This document shows, piece after piece, positions 54,102 through 63,158 of a stretch of DNA of 64,000 bases. Source of the stretch: Clostridia bacterium. Lineage in GTDB: Bacteria; Bacillota; Clostridia; Christensenellales; Borkfalkiaceae. The notes under the pieces are model-generated. The model was given only the letters and a program-made list of their open reading frames with translations, searched no databases and was not told the DNA's origin. The stretch's first letter is position 1; the number at the start of each line of letters is the position of its first letter. The stretch spans positions 1 to 64,000 of the forward strand of contig JAFQAQ010000015.1 in NCBI GenBank assembly GCA_017399945.1, given 5' to 3'. The position numbers and the translations under genes were made by a program.

Positions 54102-54736
54102 TTGTTACTACCATGATTTTTAGATTTTTTCTTTTTTGATTGACTTATAATATTGGGCAACTCGTTTTGCATGTTTTTCATTACTTGAAAAACAACTTCT
54201 TCCATCTGCAAAATAACTTCGTCCGTCATTTTTTTATCATAAAATTCGGTAAGTTCAAAAGGTTTTCCAATAAGAATATAAGTTTTTTTAAATACTTTTG
54301 CTTTGTTAGAAATAATAACGGGTACTATAGGACATTTTGCTTTAGTAGCAAAAACCATAGAGCCAGCTTTAAAAGGCAAAAGATTTGTCGTTCCGGTTTT
54401 ATTTCTAGTCCCTTCCGGAAAAATAACTAATTTATTATCGTTTTTCAATACTTTAATAGCGTTTATAATAGCCTTAAAGTCAAGATTATCCCTATCTATT
54501 GGTATCGCTCCGTAAGAAGACAAAAGTCTGGCAGTAAATTTTTTTTCAAACAACTCTTTTTTTGCTAGAAAATACATATCTTCTTTAAAAATAGTCGGAA
54601 AAAAGGTAACGTCAATAGCGCTAAGATGATTTGAGCATATAACAGCCTTGCCGTTGGGAATATTTTCCACTCCAAAAGCCTTAAAAGGATATATTAAGTT
54701 ACTTATCTTAACTAAAAGTCTATTAAAAAAATTCAT
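54098..54736 (-). CDS. plsC: 1-acyl-sn-glycerol-3-phosphate acyltransferase
   Basis: A 212-residue acyltransferase of phospholipid synthesis with HX4D in CSNHLSAIDVTF and the substrate motif FPEGTRNK. The N-terminal part is membrane-associated and the C-terminus is strongly basic. It overlaps cmk and ispH/S1 by 4 nt each: cmk-plsC-ispH/S1 is a standard clostridial cluster. Confidence 0.93.
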   Translation of the reverse strand: MNFFNRLLVKISNLIYPFKAFGVENIPNGKAVICSNHLSAIDVTFFPTIFKEDMYFLAKKELFEKKFTARLLSSYGAIPIDRDNLDFKAIINAIKVLKNDNKLVIFPEGTRNKTGTTNLLPFKAGSMVFATKAKCPIVPVIISNKAKVFKKTYILIGKPFELTEFYDKKMTDEVILQMEEVVFQVMKNMQNELPNIISQSKKKKSKNHGSNK

Positions 54737-55398
54737 TTATTAACGTATCCCAAAACCGTATTGCAAACTTCTTCTATGCTCATATCAGAAGTGTCTATAA
54801 GAACAGCATCTTCAGCTTGAGTTAAAGGCGCAAAATCGCGATGTTTGTCGTTATAATCTCTTTGCTCAATTTCTTTTTTAAGTTCTTCAAAATCAACTTG
54901 ATGACCTTTTTCTAAAAGTTCTTTATAACGTCTATTAGCCCTAACCTCAACACTTGCAGTTATATAAAACTTATAATCAGCATTAGGAAGAACGTATGAG
55001 CCAATATCTCTACCATCTAGCACGCAAGAAGTAGATTTTGCAATTTCCCTTTGCATATCCACCATTTTAAGCCTAACGGCTTTAAGCGAAGAAATATTTG
55101 ATGCCATCATTGAAACGTGAGGCTCTCTAATTTTAGAGGAAACGTCTTCTCCATCCAAAAAAGTATGTTGCGTGCCATCTATGTACTTTATTTTAAGATC
55201 AATATCGTTAATAAAAGTATTAACACCTTTCTCGTCAAAAGAATCAACGTTGCACTTTATAGCTTTAAGAGCAGTTGCCCTATACATCGCGCCCGTATCT
55301 AGATATAAAATATTAAGTTTCGATGATAAAGCTTTTGCAATGGTGCTTTTTCCACTCCCAGACGGACCATCCAAAGCAATTCTAATTAATTTTTCCAT
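54733..55398 (-). CDS. cmk: cytidylate kinase
   Basis: A 221-residue CMP/dCMP kinase with P-loop ALDGPSGSGKSTIAKAL, LDTGAMYRATALKAI, VLDGRDIGSYVLPNADYKFYI and RRYKELLEKGHQVDFEEL. Normal length. It is 29 nt downstream of the flavoprotein gene. Confidence 0.95.
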   Translation of the reverse strand: MEKLIRIALDGPSGSGKSTIAKALSSKLNILYLDTGAMYRATALKAIKCNVDSFDEKGVNTFINDIDLKIKYIDGTQHTFLDGEDVSSKIREPHVSMMASNISSLKAVRLKMVDMQREIAKSTSCVLDGRDIGSYVLPNADYKFYITASVEVRANRRYKELLEKGHQVDFEELKKEIEQRDYNDKHRDFAPLTQAEDAVLIDTSDMSIEEVCNTVLGYVNK

Positions 55399-55427
55399 AG
55401 TAATCCCCTTTAAATTAAATTTATATG

Positions 55428-56648
55428 CTAGGCATTAAGACCTGCTAAATATCCCGTTGAAAATGCAATCTGCAAATTAAAACCACCAGTAAACGCATCA
55501 ACGTCTATAACCTCACCAGCGAAGTATAATCCTTTTACCAACTTACTTTCCATAGTTTTTGGATTAATCTCTTTAACGTTAACGCCACCAGAAGTAACGA
55601 TTGCTTCATTTATTGGGCGTAATCCTTTTATATTAAAATCAAGATTTTTTAACGTGCTTACTAATTTTTTTCTTTGTTCTTTAGATACGTTTCCACATAT
55701 AGTATCATTAGAAATTTCAGCGCGTTTTAGCACTAAATTTATAAGAGATTGTGGTAAAAGTGAACGAATAACGGTAAAAATCTTTTTAGAAGGAGAATAA
55801 GAAAATTCTCTAATCAATCTTTGATCTAGCTGTTCGTAAGTAAGTGCTGGTTTAAGATCAATTTTAATACAAGAATTATTGAAATCATATTTATTAAGAA
55901 TACAAGAAGCCGATAAAACGATAGGACCTGAAACGCCAAAATGGGTAAACAGCATCTCCCCAAAATCATTATAAACTACTTTTCCACATGATTCACACGT
56001 AATAGCTACGTTTTTTAAGGATAAACCTTGTAATTGAACGTACTCATCACCATTAAGTTCTAACCCGACCAAAGAAGGTTTTGGCTTTATAATAGTATGC
56101 CCAAGAGACTTTGCAAAAGTGTATCCATCACCTGTACTACCCGTCGTTGAATAGGACAATCCTCCTGTACATACGATTATAGAATCACAATTTATAACTC
56201 CATTATTAGTAGTAAGAGAAAAAATTTTTCCATCGTCAACATTAATATGACTAACAACAGTATTTAGTCTAATATCAACACCAAGCATAATTAATTGTTT
56301 TTCCAAACATTTAGTTACGTCACTAGCCTTATCGGAGATAGGAAACACCCTATTACCACGTTCTACCTTAGTTTTAAGACCACAATTATTAAAAAAATCA
56401 ACAGTATTAAACGGTGACAAACTATTTAACGATGCATATAAAAATTTTGGGTTTGTAACTACGTTTTTAATAAACGTTTCATTATCAACGTAATTGGACA
56501 AATTACACCGACCTTTACCCGTTATGTAAATCTTTTTACCTAGTTTTTCGTTCTTTTCAACAAGTATAACTTCGTTTCCAGAATATGCGGAGGCATAACT
56601 AGCAAACAAACCAGCGGCACCACCGCCAATAACCACAAACCTGCCCAT
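55428..56648 (-). CDS. HI0933/BaiN-family flavoprotein
   Basis: A 406-residue NAD(P)/FAD-dependent oxidoreductase of the HI0933/YhiN family. Dinucleotide motif VIGGGAAGLFASYASA, then KKIYITGKGRCNLSN, CTGGLSYSTTGSTGDGY, FTHFGVSGP and EVIDVDAFTGGFNLQIAFSTG are diagnostic. The substrate is unknown for most members. It usually precedes cmk in Clostridia, as here. A palindromic TAATTATG/CATAATTA lies just upstream. Confidence 0.92.
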   Translation of the reverse strand: MGRFVVIGGGAAGLFASYASAYSGNEVILVEKNEKLGKKIYITGKGRCNLSNYVDNETFIKNVVTNPKFLYASLNSLSPFNTVDFFNNCGLKTKVERGNRVFPISDKASDVTKCLEKQLIMLGVDIRLNTVVSHINVDDGKIFSLTTNNGVINCDSIIVCTGGLSYSTTGSTGDGYTFAKSLGHTIIKPKPSLVGLELNGDEYVQLQGLSLKNVAITCESCGKVVYNDFGEMLFTHFGVSGPIVLSASCILNKYDFNNSCIKIDLKPALTYEQLDQRLIREFSYSPSKKIFTVIRSLLPQSLINLVLKRAEISNDTICGNVSKEQRKKLVSTLKNLDFNIKGLRPINEAIVTSGGVNVKEINPKTMESKLVKGLYFAGEVIDVDAFTGGFNLQIAFSTGYLAGLNA

Positions 56649-56666
56649 ATATCCTCTATTTTATAA

Positions 56667-56681
56667 TTATGCGTGACATAA
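56667..56681. promoter_or_regulatory. palindromic site upstream of the flavoprotein gene
   Basis: TTATG-CGTGA-CATAA, part of the longer perfect 8-bp palindrome TAATTATG/CATAATTA with a 5-nt centre. The same TTATG-N2-TGA-CATAA form stands upstream of dacF at 39861-39875. Possible operator; the regulator is unknown. Confidence 0.35.
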
Positions 56682-56699
56682 TTACTGTAAATTTATCAA

Positions 56700-57602
56700 T
56701 TATTTTCTTGCAATTTTATTTTTTATCCATTGTTCAATTTTATTGCCATGTTTATACACCAAAATAGTTAACAATATAGTAACACAAGCAAAAATAACCC
56801 ATAGCAATATACCCCACCACGTATTGTATGGTATAATATTTCCGTTAATTGAATACGACGACGCAAAGACGCAAACAGTCCTCACGATTAACATCATAAC
56901 AATAAAGTATCTTATCGACATAGTTGATAAGCCAGCAACAAAACACAGAAGGTCATCGGGAAAAAGCGGAAATAAAAACATAAAAGTTAAAACTATTTTA
57001 TCTTTACCCTTAACAAGCTTTAAGGTTTTATCAAGATTATCCTCACCGATAACCCATCTAACAACTTTTACACCAAGATACCTGCCAATAAAAAAGGCTA
57101 AGTATGACCCCAATATAATCCCTAAAACACTTAATAAAGCGCCTTTTAATGGCCCGTAAAGCAATACCCCAGCCCCAACGGTTATAAAGGACGGTACAGG
57201 TAAAACCACAACTTGAAGAAATTGTATTATTACAAACAATACTTCCGTCCACGTTCCAAAGGAATCTACGTACTGCCTAAACTCTTCAACACTGTCAAAT
57301 TTATCTAACAATCCAAATTTTGCAAAACAATATAGAACAATACTCGCAAAAGCAATCACAATAAGAGAAACAAAAAGTATTTTATATACTATTTTTATAT
57401 TCTTTCTAAAAAATGAAAGTGTTAAAGTTGTTATTAGAGAAACTACAACAGTTCCAAGAGAAACAAGAAACGTTTTATTAACTTGTTGATCACCAGTCAG
57501 AATAGTTTCTACAAACAAAGTAATAAATACGATGGATACAATTCCTATAGAACATATCAATAAAATCGTAAATACTTCATTTAAATATTTATTTTTTACC
57601 AT
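56700..57602 (-). CDS. TVP38/TMEM64 (DedA-like) membrane protein
   Basis: A 300-residue membrane protein with two or three N-terminal helices, then the TVP38/SNARE-associated domain (FLQVVVLPVPSFITVGAGVLLYGPLKGALLSVLG, GSYLAFFIGRYLGVKVV, FPLFPDDLLCFVAGLSTMS). The family is implicated in lipid scrambling or envelope maintenance. It is not clearly in an operon. Confidence 0.9.
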   Translation of the reverse strand: MVKNKYLNEVFTILLICSIGIVSIVFITLFVETILTGDQQVNKTFLVSLGTVVVSLITTLTLSFFRKNIKIVYKILFVSLIVIAFASIVLYCFAKFGLLDKFDSVEEFRQYVDSFGTWTEVLFVIIQFLQVVVLPVPSFITVGAGVLLYGPLKGALLSVLGIILGSYLAFFIGRYLGVKVVRWVIGEDNLDKTLKLVKGKDKIVLTFMFLFPLFPDDLLCFVAGLSTMSIRYFIVMMLIVRTVCVFASSYSINGNIIPYNTWWGILLWVIFACVTILLTILVYKHGNKIEQWIKNKIARK

Positions 57603-57638
57603 ATTTTATATTATATTTAAATATGGCGTTTCATATAC

Positions 57639-58082
57639 TTACGTGCTTTGTATTTTTTTATATTCTTCTACGGCTATTTTGTCACACTTATTATTAAAAT
57701 CGTTATCAGAATGACCTTTAACCTTAATAAAATTAACCTTGTGATTATTGGTCAACGCTATAAGCTCTTTCCATAAATCAACGTTTTTCACGTCTTTTTT
57801 GTTAGAGTTCTTCCAATTGTTATTCTGCCAAGAAATTATCCAATCTTTATTAAAGGCGTCTACAACGTACTGAGAATCACTATATAAATCTACTTCACAC
57901 TTTTCTTTTAGCGCAGACAACCCTTTGATAACTGCAAGCAACTCCATACGGTTGTTAGTAGTATTCAATTCACTACCGCTAACAATTTTTTCCGCGCCAT
58001 TATACATCAAAATAGCGCAATATCCACCAGTACCTGGATTACCGCTACAAGCACCGTCAGTGTATATCGTCACTTTACGCAT
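57639..58082 (-). CDS. rnhA: ribonuclease HI
   Basis: A 147-residue RNase H with the full catalytic set: YTDGACSGNPG (D), NRMELLAVIKGL (E), YSDSQYVV (D) and HSDNDFNNKCDKIA (D). It cleaves RNA in RNA-DNA hybrids. The ATG at 58082 overlaps the proC stop by one base; a frame extension of 12 codons into proC is ignored. Confidence 0.94.
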   Translation of the reverse strand: MRKVTIYTDGACSGNPGTGGYCAILMYNGAEKIVSGSELNTTNNRMELLAVIKGLSALKEKCEVDLYSDSQYVVDAFNKDWIISWQNNNWKNSNKKDVKNVDLWKELIALTNNHKVNFIKVKGHSDNDFNNKCDKIAVEEYKKIQST

Positions 58083-58888
58083 TATAGTTTTTCCAACTCC
58101 TCTGCACGTTTTATACAAGCATCTACCGCCTTAATAGATATATTGGATAAATTCATATCATTATAAACTTTTATAGCTTCCAAAGTTGTACCACCTTTAC
58201 TACAAACGGAATCAATTAAAGAATCTATTGTTTGTTTAGAATTTTCAAAAAGCATTTTCCCACTTCCTATCATTGTGTTAACGACAAGCAATTTCGCATC
58301 TTCATACGACAAGCCATTTTTAACACCCGCCTCTATAATACCTTTTGCAAACAAATAAAAATATGCAGGAGCGCTTCCACTAATTCCAGTAACGACGTTT
58401 AATAACGATTCATCTAACTCCACAACCGAGGCTACGGCAGAGAACAAACTTTTTACAAAGTAAACGTCATTTTTATCAATCAACAAACTAGAATCAAGAC
58501 CAATAGCGCCATTTTTAACCGCACAAGGAGCGTTAGGCATACACCTAACAACTTGTTCAACGCCAAGAAGTTGTCGAATTTTATCCTTTGTTACGCCTGC
58601 CATTATTGAAATTATTATATTATCCTTATTAACACGAACTTTCTCAGCTACCTGTGTAAAATTTTGAGGTTTTACCGAAAGTAAAATAAATTTGCAATTA
58701 TCAAAAATTAGTTGCGTATCGTTAGTAACACAAAAACCTTTATCGTAATAGGTTTTTAAAGTCGTTTCATTTAAATCGTTAATAAAAATATCGTCGACTG
58801 ATAAAAAATTATCATCAACAGCTCCGTTTATAATAGAAGAAGCCATATATCCGGCGCCAACAACACCTAATTTAAATTTCTTTTCCAT
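58082..58888 (-). CDS. proC: pyrroline-5-carboxylate reductase
   Basis: A 268-residue enzyme for the last step of proline synthesis. The NADP-binding GVVGAGYMASSII, SVKPQNF, RCMPNAPCAVKNGAIG and the C-terminal signature GSAPAYFYLFAKGIIEAGVKNGL and VCSKGGTTLEAI are present. It is translationally coupled to rnhA. Confidence 0.95.
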   Translation of the reverse strand: MEKKFKLGVVGAGYMASSIINGAVDDNFLSVDDIFINDLNETTLKTYYDKGFCVTNDTQLIFDNCKFILLSVKPQNFTQVAEKVRVNKDNIIISIMAGVTKDKIRQLLGVEQVVRCMPNAPCAVKNGAIGLDSSLLIDKNDVYFVKSLFSAVASVVELDESLLNVVTGISGSAPAYFYLFAKGIIEAGVKNGLSYEDAKLLVVNTMIGSGKMLFENSKQTIDSLIDSVCSKGGTTLEAIKVYNDMNLSNISIKAVDACIKRAEELEKL

Positions 58889-58904
58889 TTTTACCTCATT
58901 TTAA

Positions 58905-58933
58905 TTGACTAAAATAATCAAATGTATTATAAT
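58905..58933 (+). promoter_or_regulatory. sigma-A promoter of the tRNA-Trp gene
   Basis: TTGACT, 17 nt, TATAAT, ending 12 nt before the tRNA 5' end. Confidence 0.9.
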
Positions 58934-58945
58934 CAAAATGCTCTT

Positions 58946-59021
58946 AGGGGAGTGGCTCAATTGGTAGAGCAGCGGTCTCCAAAACCGCCGGTTGCGTGTT
59001 CGAGTCGCGTCTCCCCTGCCA
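58946..59021 (+). tRNA. tRNA-Trp(CCA)
   Basis: Full cloverleaf: acceptor AGGGGAG/CTCCCCT, anticodon stem GCGGT/ACCGC around CTCCAAA, anticodon CCA, and T loop TTCGAGT. The body is 73 nt with discriminator G, and CCA is encoded at 59019-59021. A terminator follows directly. Confidence 0.96.
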
Positions 59022-59055
59022 AACGCTTTCGTTTATTTGAAAGCGTTTTTTTTAT
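59022..59055 (+). terminator. terminator of the tRNA-Trp gene
   Basis: AAACGCTTTC/GAAAGCGTTT followed by TTTTTATTTT, starting at the base after the CCA end. Confidence 0.9.
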
Positions 59056-59066
59056 TTTAAAATTGT

Positions 59067-59945
59067 TTATTTCCTAAATCGACCAAATACTTCGTTTACC
59101 TTAGAAAAACTAGCAAAAGAATTTGGATATGATTTTAAAACTTTCATCATCTCACCTATTTGCTTTTTTCTAATGATACAAACAATCATATACTTATCTT
59201 GGTGAGAATACATACCTACTACCCTTATTTCAGTTACTCCATGGTGCAATTTTTCAACTAACTCTTTGGATAGTTCGTCTGGTTTATCAGTAACGATCTC
59301 AAATTTATATCCATTTTTTAATCCAGACAAGAAATAATCAACAACAACGTTTGCTAAAAATAGGTTTATTAACGTACAAATGGCAGGCGTAACGTTAAAA
59401 TGGCTTATCAAAAAGAAAAGAATGACAACACTACCATCTAGAAAAAAAGCAAGATAAGAAACGCTTGAGGCGGGTTTTGCTTTTTTAATTAACGCAGCAA
59501 TAGCATACGTTCCACCACTAGCGCCAAATCTCCTAAGCATTATAGAAAATCCTAGCCCCGATATAACACCGGTTGCTATACAAGCAAATATAACCTCATA
59601 AGTGTCGGGATTATTTGCGTAAGAATAAGGTTTACATCCTAAAACAGCAAGTAATTCAGTGCCAAAGGACTGCACTACCATATAAATTATAAGAAAAAAA
59701 CCTAATTTTTTATCAACAAAAATGGTAACTAAAATGAAAATTGGTATATTAAATACAATCATTAAATACGCCCAAGGAATGGCCTTATCGAGCACATTAT
59801 AGGTTATAGTCGCCAAACCACCAACGCCACCTGGAGCAAACCCGTTACTATTTTGAAAGAAAAAATACGCAACGGAAACAATAAAACCTGCAACAATAGA
59901 TATTAACAAATCAACAATAAAGGTTTTAATGGAATAGTTTTTCAT
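59067..59945 (-). CDS. YitT-family membrane protein (DUF2179)
   Basis: A 292-residue protein with five or six membrane helices in the first 210 residues (YitT_membrane; NSNGFAPGGVGGLATI, GFSIMLRRFGASGGTYAIA) and a C-terminal cytosolic DUF2179 domain (VTEIRVVGMYSHQDKYMIVCIIRKKQIGEM). The transported substrate is unknown. Though 6 nt downstream of the HD gene, it has its own promoter-like sequence and no ribosome site. Confidence 0.92.
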   Translation of the reverse strand: MKNYSIKTFIVDLLISIVAGFIVSVAYFFFQNSNGFAPGGVGGLATITYNVLDKAIPWAYLMIVFNIPIFILVTIFVDKKLGFFLIIYMVVQSFGTELLAVLGCKPYSYANNPDTYEVIFACIATGVISGLGFSIMLRRFGASGGTYAIAALIKKAKPASSVSYLAFFLDGSVVILFFLISHFNVTPAICTLINLFLANVVVDYFLSGLKNGYKFEIVTDKPDELSKELVEKLHHGVTEIRVVGMYSHQDKYMIVCIIRKKQIGEMMKVLKSYPNSFASFSKVNEVFGRFRK

Positions 59946-59950
59946 AATAA

Positions 59951-59980
59951 ATTATAAATTTAATCCTCTATTCTCGTCAA
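59951..59980 (-). promoter_or_regulatory. yitT-family gene promoter, leaderless geometry
   Basis: Minus strand: TTGACG at 59980-59975, 18 nt, TATAAT at 59956-59951, then 5 nt (TTATT) before ATG. It overlaps the end of the HD gene. Confidence 0.65.
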
Positions 59981-60542
59981 TATAAGTAGCCTCTAGGTCT
60001 GAAACGTGCATTAAAACGGCAAGCGGAAATTTAGAATAAGCCTCACCAATGCTATTATCCCCGCCTTTTGCCCTTGCATCATATCCTCCCATGTGCCAAT
60101 TAATACAAATAGCCTCTTCTCTAGTAAGTTTAATAAATCCACAAATTATATAAACGGATTTTTCACCATGTCCATACGAAAGAGCTTCTTCTTTTGCATA
60201 ATATGGTTTTTTAATCCATTCCCCATTTTCTTTATCGTTTCTATAATCAACTTTATAAAAATCAATTTTACAAAGGTCGTGCAAAAGCCCACATATAGCA
60301 ATAGTTTCTTCCGATACTACGTCTTGCCATTTTTCTCCATATTCCATTTGAACGTTTTTAAGCAAGCGATAATACGTATTTACACTATGTTCACACAAAC
60401 CACCAATATATGCGCAATGGAATTTACTACTAGCAGGAGCAGTAAAAAAGTCGGATGACAACAAATACTCGCGAAGTTTGTTCGCACCTTCTCTTTTAAT
60501 GCATCTATCGAATATTTCTAAAAAATCATTTTGATTATACAT
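59952..60542 (-). CDS. HD-domain hydrolase
   Basis: A 196-residue HD-superfamily protein. The metal ligands are suggested by HCAYIGGLCEHSV, CGLLHDLCKIDF (the HD pair) and SYGHGEKSVYI, with INWHMGGYD later. Members cleave phosphate bonds in nucleotides or act on RNA ends; this one resembles the small standalone HD proteins of Clostridia. The substrate is unknown. AGGAGCG precedes ATG. Confidence 0.85.
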   Translation of the reverse strand: MYNQNDFLEIFDRCIKREGANKLREYLLSSDFFTAPASSKFHCAYIGGLCEHSVNTYYRLLKNVQMEYGEKWQDVVSEETIAICGLLHDLCKIDFYKVDYRNDKENGEWIKKPYYAKEEALSYGHGEKSVYIICGFIKLTREEAICINWHMGGYDARAKGGDNSIGEAYSKFPLAVLMHVSDLEATYIDENRGLNL

Positions 60543-60550
60543 AATCGCTC

Positions 60551-60748
60551 CTATTTGGATTTATAATAGAGTTTACAATGACAAAAACCTTCAAATTCAG
60601 GATCATCGATTTGTTCCTTAAATTCTTTACAAATGCATTTAAACTCTTCTTTTTTACCTAGTCTACAAGGACAATAACCATCCTTTTTTTTAAGTCCTTC
60701 TTTAATAAGTTTTACAACTTCTTTATCAGGATTAAGAGTAATTTTCAA
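60551..60748 (-). CDS. ferredoxin-thioredoxin reductase-like small protein
   Basis: A 65-residue protein with the pattern ITLNPDKE, then CPC, nine residues, CIC, fifteen residues, CHC. That is the cysteine arrangement of the FTR catalytic beta subunit (4Fe-4S plus redox disulfide), here in compact form. I place the start at TTG (60748) because GGAGG lies 8 nt upstream and the family begins at this point. An ATG five codons earlier contains that ribosome site within itself and has none of its own. The redox partner is unknown. Confidence 0.82.
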   Translation of the reverse strand: MKITLNPDKEVVKLIKEGLKKKDGYCPCRLGKKEEFKCICKEFKEQIDDPEFEGFCHCKLYYKSK

Positions 60749-60779
60749 ACTAAACCCCTCCATTATATAAACTAAATAA

Positions 60780-60808
60780 ATTATATAATATTTAAATAAA
60801 AAAATCAA
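60780..60808 (-). promoter_or_regulatory. sigma-A promoter of the FTR-like gene
   Basis: Minus strand: TTGATT at 60808-60803, 17 nt, TATAAT at 60785-60780. Confidence 0.75.
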
Positions 60809-60874
60809 TAGAATTTTATTTATTGAATTTTTTTGTTACAACAATTGAATATAAGATTTATTTTTATTAAATCC

Positions 60875-60903
60875 TTGAAAATTAAATATTTCCGTGATAT
60901 AAT
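60875..60903 (+). promoter_or_regulatory. sigma-A promoter of the FAD-dependent oxidoreductase gene
   Basis: TTGAAA, 17 nt, TATAAT, with a leader of about 25 nt containing CGGAGAA. Confidence 0.85.
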
Positions 60904-60935
60904 AAATACGTTTGATTTTAACTACGGAGAAGAAT

Positions 60936-62309
60936 ATGAAAAATTACGACGTAATCATTATCGGCGCAGGCCCTGGTGGAATTTTTACTGCATACGAACT
61001 TACAAAAATTAACAGCAATCTAACAGTCGCAGTTATAGATATGGGACATTCTCTAGAAAAAAGAAAATGTCCAATAGACGGAAAAAAAGTTAAAAGTTGT
61101 ATAAAATGCTCTTCTTGCTCTATCATGTCTGGTTTTGGTGGCGCAGGTGCTTTTTCTGATGGAAAATATAATATTACGAACGATTTTGGAGGTAGTTTAC
61201 ACGAATATATTGGCAAGAACCAAGCCATTGAATTAATGAACTACGTAGACGAAATTAACATGAAGTATGGTGGAGAAGGAACTAAAATGTACTCCACCGC
61301 CGGAACTTACCTTAAAAAACTATGTTTACAAAACAAATTAAATCTTCTAGAAGCTAAGGTTAGACACTTGGGTACTGATAAAAACTACGTTGTTTTAGAA
61401 AATATTTATAATATTTTAAAGGATAAATGTACTTTCTATTTCGATACGGCAGTAACTGATATAAAATCATTAGACGGCGAGTACGTAATAACCACAGCCA
61501 GCCAAACCTTTACTTGTAAAAAATGCGTTATTTCAGTAGGTAGAAGTGGCAGTGCTTGGATGGAAAAAACGTGTAAAAAACTTAAAATTCCGACCAAATC
61601 GAACCGAGTTGACATTGGCGTAAGAGTTGAACTCCCCGCCGAGATATTCTCAAAATTAACCGATGAACTTTACGAAAGCAAAATTGTTTACAGAACAGAA
61701 AAATTTGAAGATAGCGTTAGAACCTTCTGTATGAACCCTAACGGGATAGTTGTAAACGAAAATACCAACGGAATAGTTACCGTAAACGGACATAGTTATG
61801 ACGACGATTCCTTAAAAACAAATAATACAAATTTCGCACTTCTTGTAGCAAAACATTTTTCTGAACCATTTAAAGATAGCAACGGATACGCAGAAAGCAT
61901 AGCAAGACTTTCTAACATGCTTGGTGGTGGCGTAATAGTTCAAAGGTTCGGCGATTTAATTAGAGGTAGACGTAGCACTGAAAAACGCATCCAAGAAGGC
62001 ATAGTTACCCCAACCCTTTCAGCAACCCCCGGCGATTTAAGTTTAGTATTACCTAAACGAATAATGGACGGCATTATCGAAATGATTTATGCATTAGACA
62101 AGGTTGCACCCGGCACTGCAAACGACGATACGTTGTTATACGGTGTAGAAGTAAAATTCTATAATATGGAAGTATCTATAGACAACAACCTTGAAACCAA
62201 ACTTAAAGGTCTATACGTTATTGGTGACGGAAGTGGTGTCACCCACTCGTTATCACATGCCTCGGCAAGTGGTATATACGTAGCTAGAAATATTGCTAAT
62301 ACTCTTTAA
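60936..62309 (+). CDS. FAD-dependent oxidoreductase (COG2509-type)
   Basis: A 457-residue flavoprotein. The N-terminal Rossmann motif is VIIIGAGPGGIFTAYEL; a cysteine-rich stretch follows (KCPIDGKKVKSCIKCSSC), then GFGGAGAFSDGKYNIT, SVGRSGSAWM and a C-terminal FAD motif YVIGDGSGVTHSLSHASASG. The family is described as uncharacterised FAD-dependent dehydrogenases. The ATG at 60936 has CGGAGAA 5-6 nt upstream; an in-frame start eight codons earlier is rejected. It is one of few plus-strand genes in the right half. Confidence 0.9.
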   Translation: MKNYDVIIIGAGPGGIFTAYELTKINSNLTVAVIDMGHSLEKRKCPIDGKKVKSCIKCSSCSIMSGFGGAGAFSDGKYNITNDFGGSLHEYIGKNQAIELMNYVDEINMKYGGEGTKMYSTAGTYLKKLCLQNKLNLLEAKVRHLGTDKNYVVLENIYNILKDKCTFYFDTAVTDIKSLDGEYVITTASQTFTCKKCVISVGRSGSAWMEKTCKKLKIPTKSNRVDIGVRVELPAEIFSKLTDELYESKIVYRTEKFEDSVRTFCMNPNGIVVNENTNGIVTVNGHSYDDDSLKTNNTNFALLVAKHFSEPFKDSNGYAESIARLSNMLGGGVIVQRFGDLIRGRRSTEKRIQEGIVTPTLSATPGDLSLVLPKRIMDGIIEMIYALDKVAPGTANDDTLLYGVEVKFYNMEVSIDNNLETKLKGLYVIGDGSGVTHSLSHASASGIYVARNIANTL

Positions 62310-62317
62310 TAAATATC

Positions 62318-62350
62318 AAAAAAGGTCTCTTCATTGAGACCTTTTTTTAT
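62318..62350. terminator. bidirectional terminator between the flavoprotein and amidohydrolase genes
   Basis: AAAAAGGTCTC-TTCATT-GAGACCTTTTT with A and T runs on both sides. Confidence 0.9.
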
Positions 62351-62351
62351 T

Positions 62352-63158
62352 TTAAATTTCTAAAAGTTTTAGTGCGTTCATATAAAGAATCTTATCCATA
62401 ATAGTTTTATCAAGTTTATAGCCATTTAAAATGTCTAAATCTTGTTTCATATCTCGCCAAGGACAGTCGGTTGCAAATAAAATTTTATCTTCGCCATGAC
62501 GATAAAGGATATCCTTAAACAATCTTTCGTCAATTTCATGAAAGGTAAACGCCGTATCAAAATAAACGTCTTTTTCACAAAGAATTTCAAGAACTTTATC
62601 CCATTGTTTATGTGCGCCATAATGCCCTAAAACTAATTTTTTATGCCCAACTTTATCAATAACTTTTGCACATAACTCAGGTGGACATCTTACGGGTTGA
62701 TTTTTATAGCCATCATCAACTCCTGAATGGGTTACAACTATCAAATCAAGATCTTTTGCGCAGTTTAATATCTTTATATATCCATCATGATCAATAAAAC
62801 AACCTTGATAATCTGGGTGAATCTTTACACCCTTAAAGCCACTTTCTTTTATAAATTTCATTTTGCTTGGGATATCTTCACATAAAGGATGAATCCCCGC
62901 AAAAGAAATAACACCACCCTCTACACCAAATTCTTGATTAACTGTAAACGCAAATCTATTAAGGCTATCAAACTGCGTGGGTTTTGTCATAACCGGAAGA
63001 CCAATAGAGAGATTAACGCCTGCCTTTAACATATTTTGTTTAAGGCCCTCAATCGTCCCATCAGTCCATGCCTTGCCAGAAGAATTCTTTTCAAGTCCTT
63101 CTATGGTAGTTTTAGCAATTTTTAATGGAAAAAAATGCGTATGAAAATCAATTATCAT
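62352..63158 (-). CDS. amidohydrolase-family metal-dependent hydrolase
   Basis: A 268-residue TIM-barrel protein of the amidohydrolase-2 type. Metal ligands appear in DFHTHFFP (HxH at the start), VVTHSGVDDG, LGHYGAHKQW and FATDCPWRD. The substrate is unknown; related proteins act as decarboxylases or lactonases. The start is the ATG that overlaps the TGA of the ACT-domain gene (ATGA), so the two are coupled. Confidence 0.88.
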   Translation of the reverse strand: MIIDFHTHFFPLKIAKTTIEGLEKNSSGKAWTDGTIEGLKQNMLKAGVNLSIGLPVMTKPTQFDSLNRFAFTVNQEFGVEGGVISFAGIHPLCEDIPSKMKFIKESGFKGVKIHPDYQGCFIDHDGYIKILNCAKDLDLIVVTHSGVDDGYKNQPVRCPPELCAKVIDKVGHKKLVLGHYGAHKQWDKVLEILCEKDVYFDTAFTFHEIDERLFKDILYRHGEDKILFATDCPWRDMKQDLDILNGYKLDKTIMDKILYMNALKLLEI

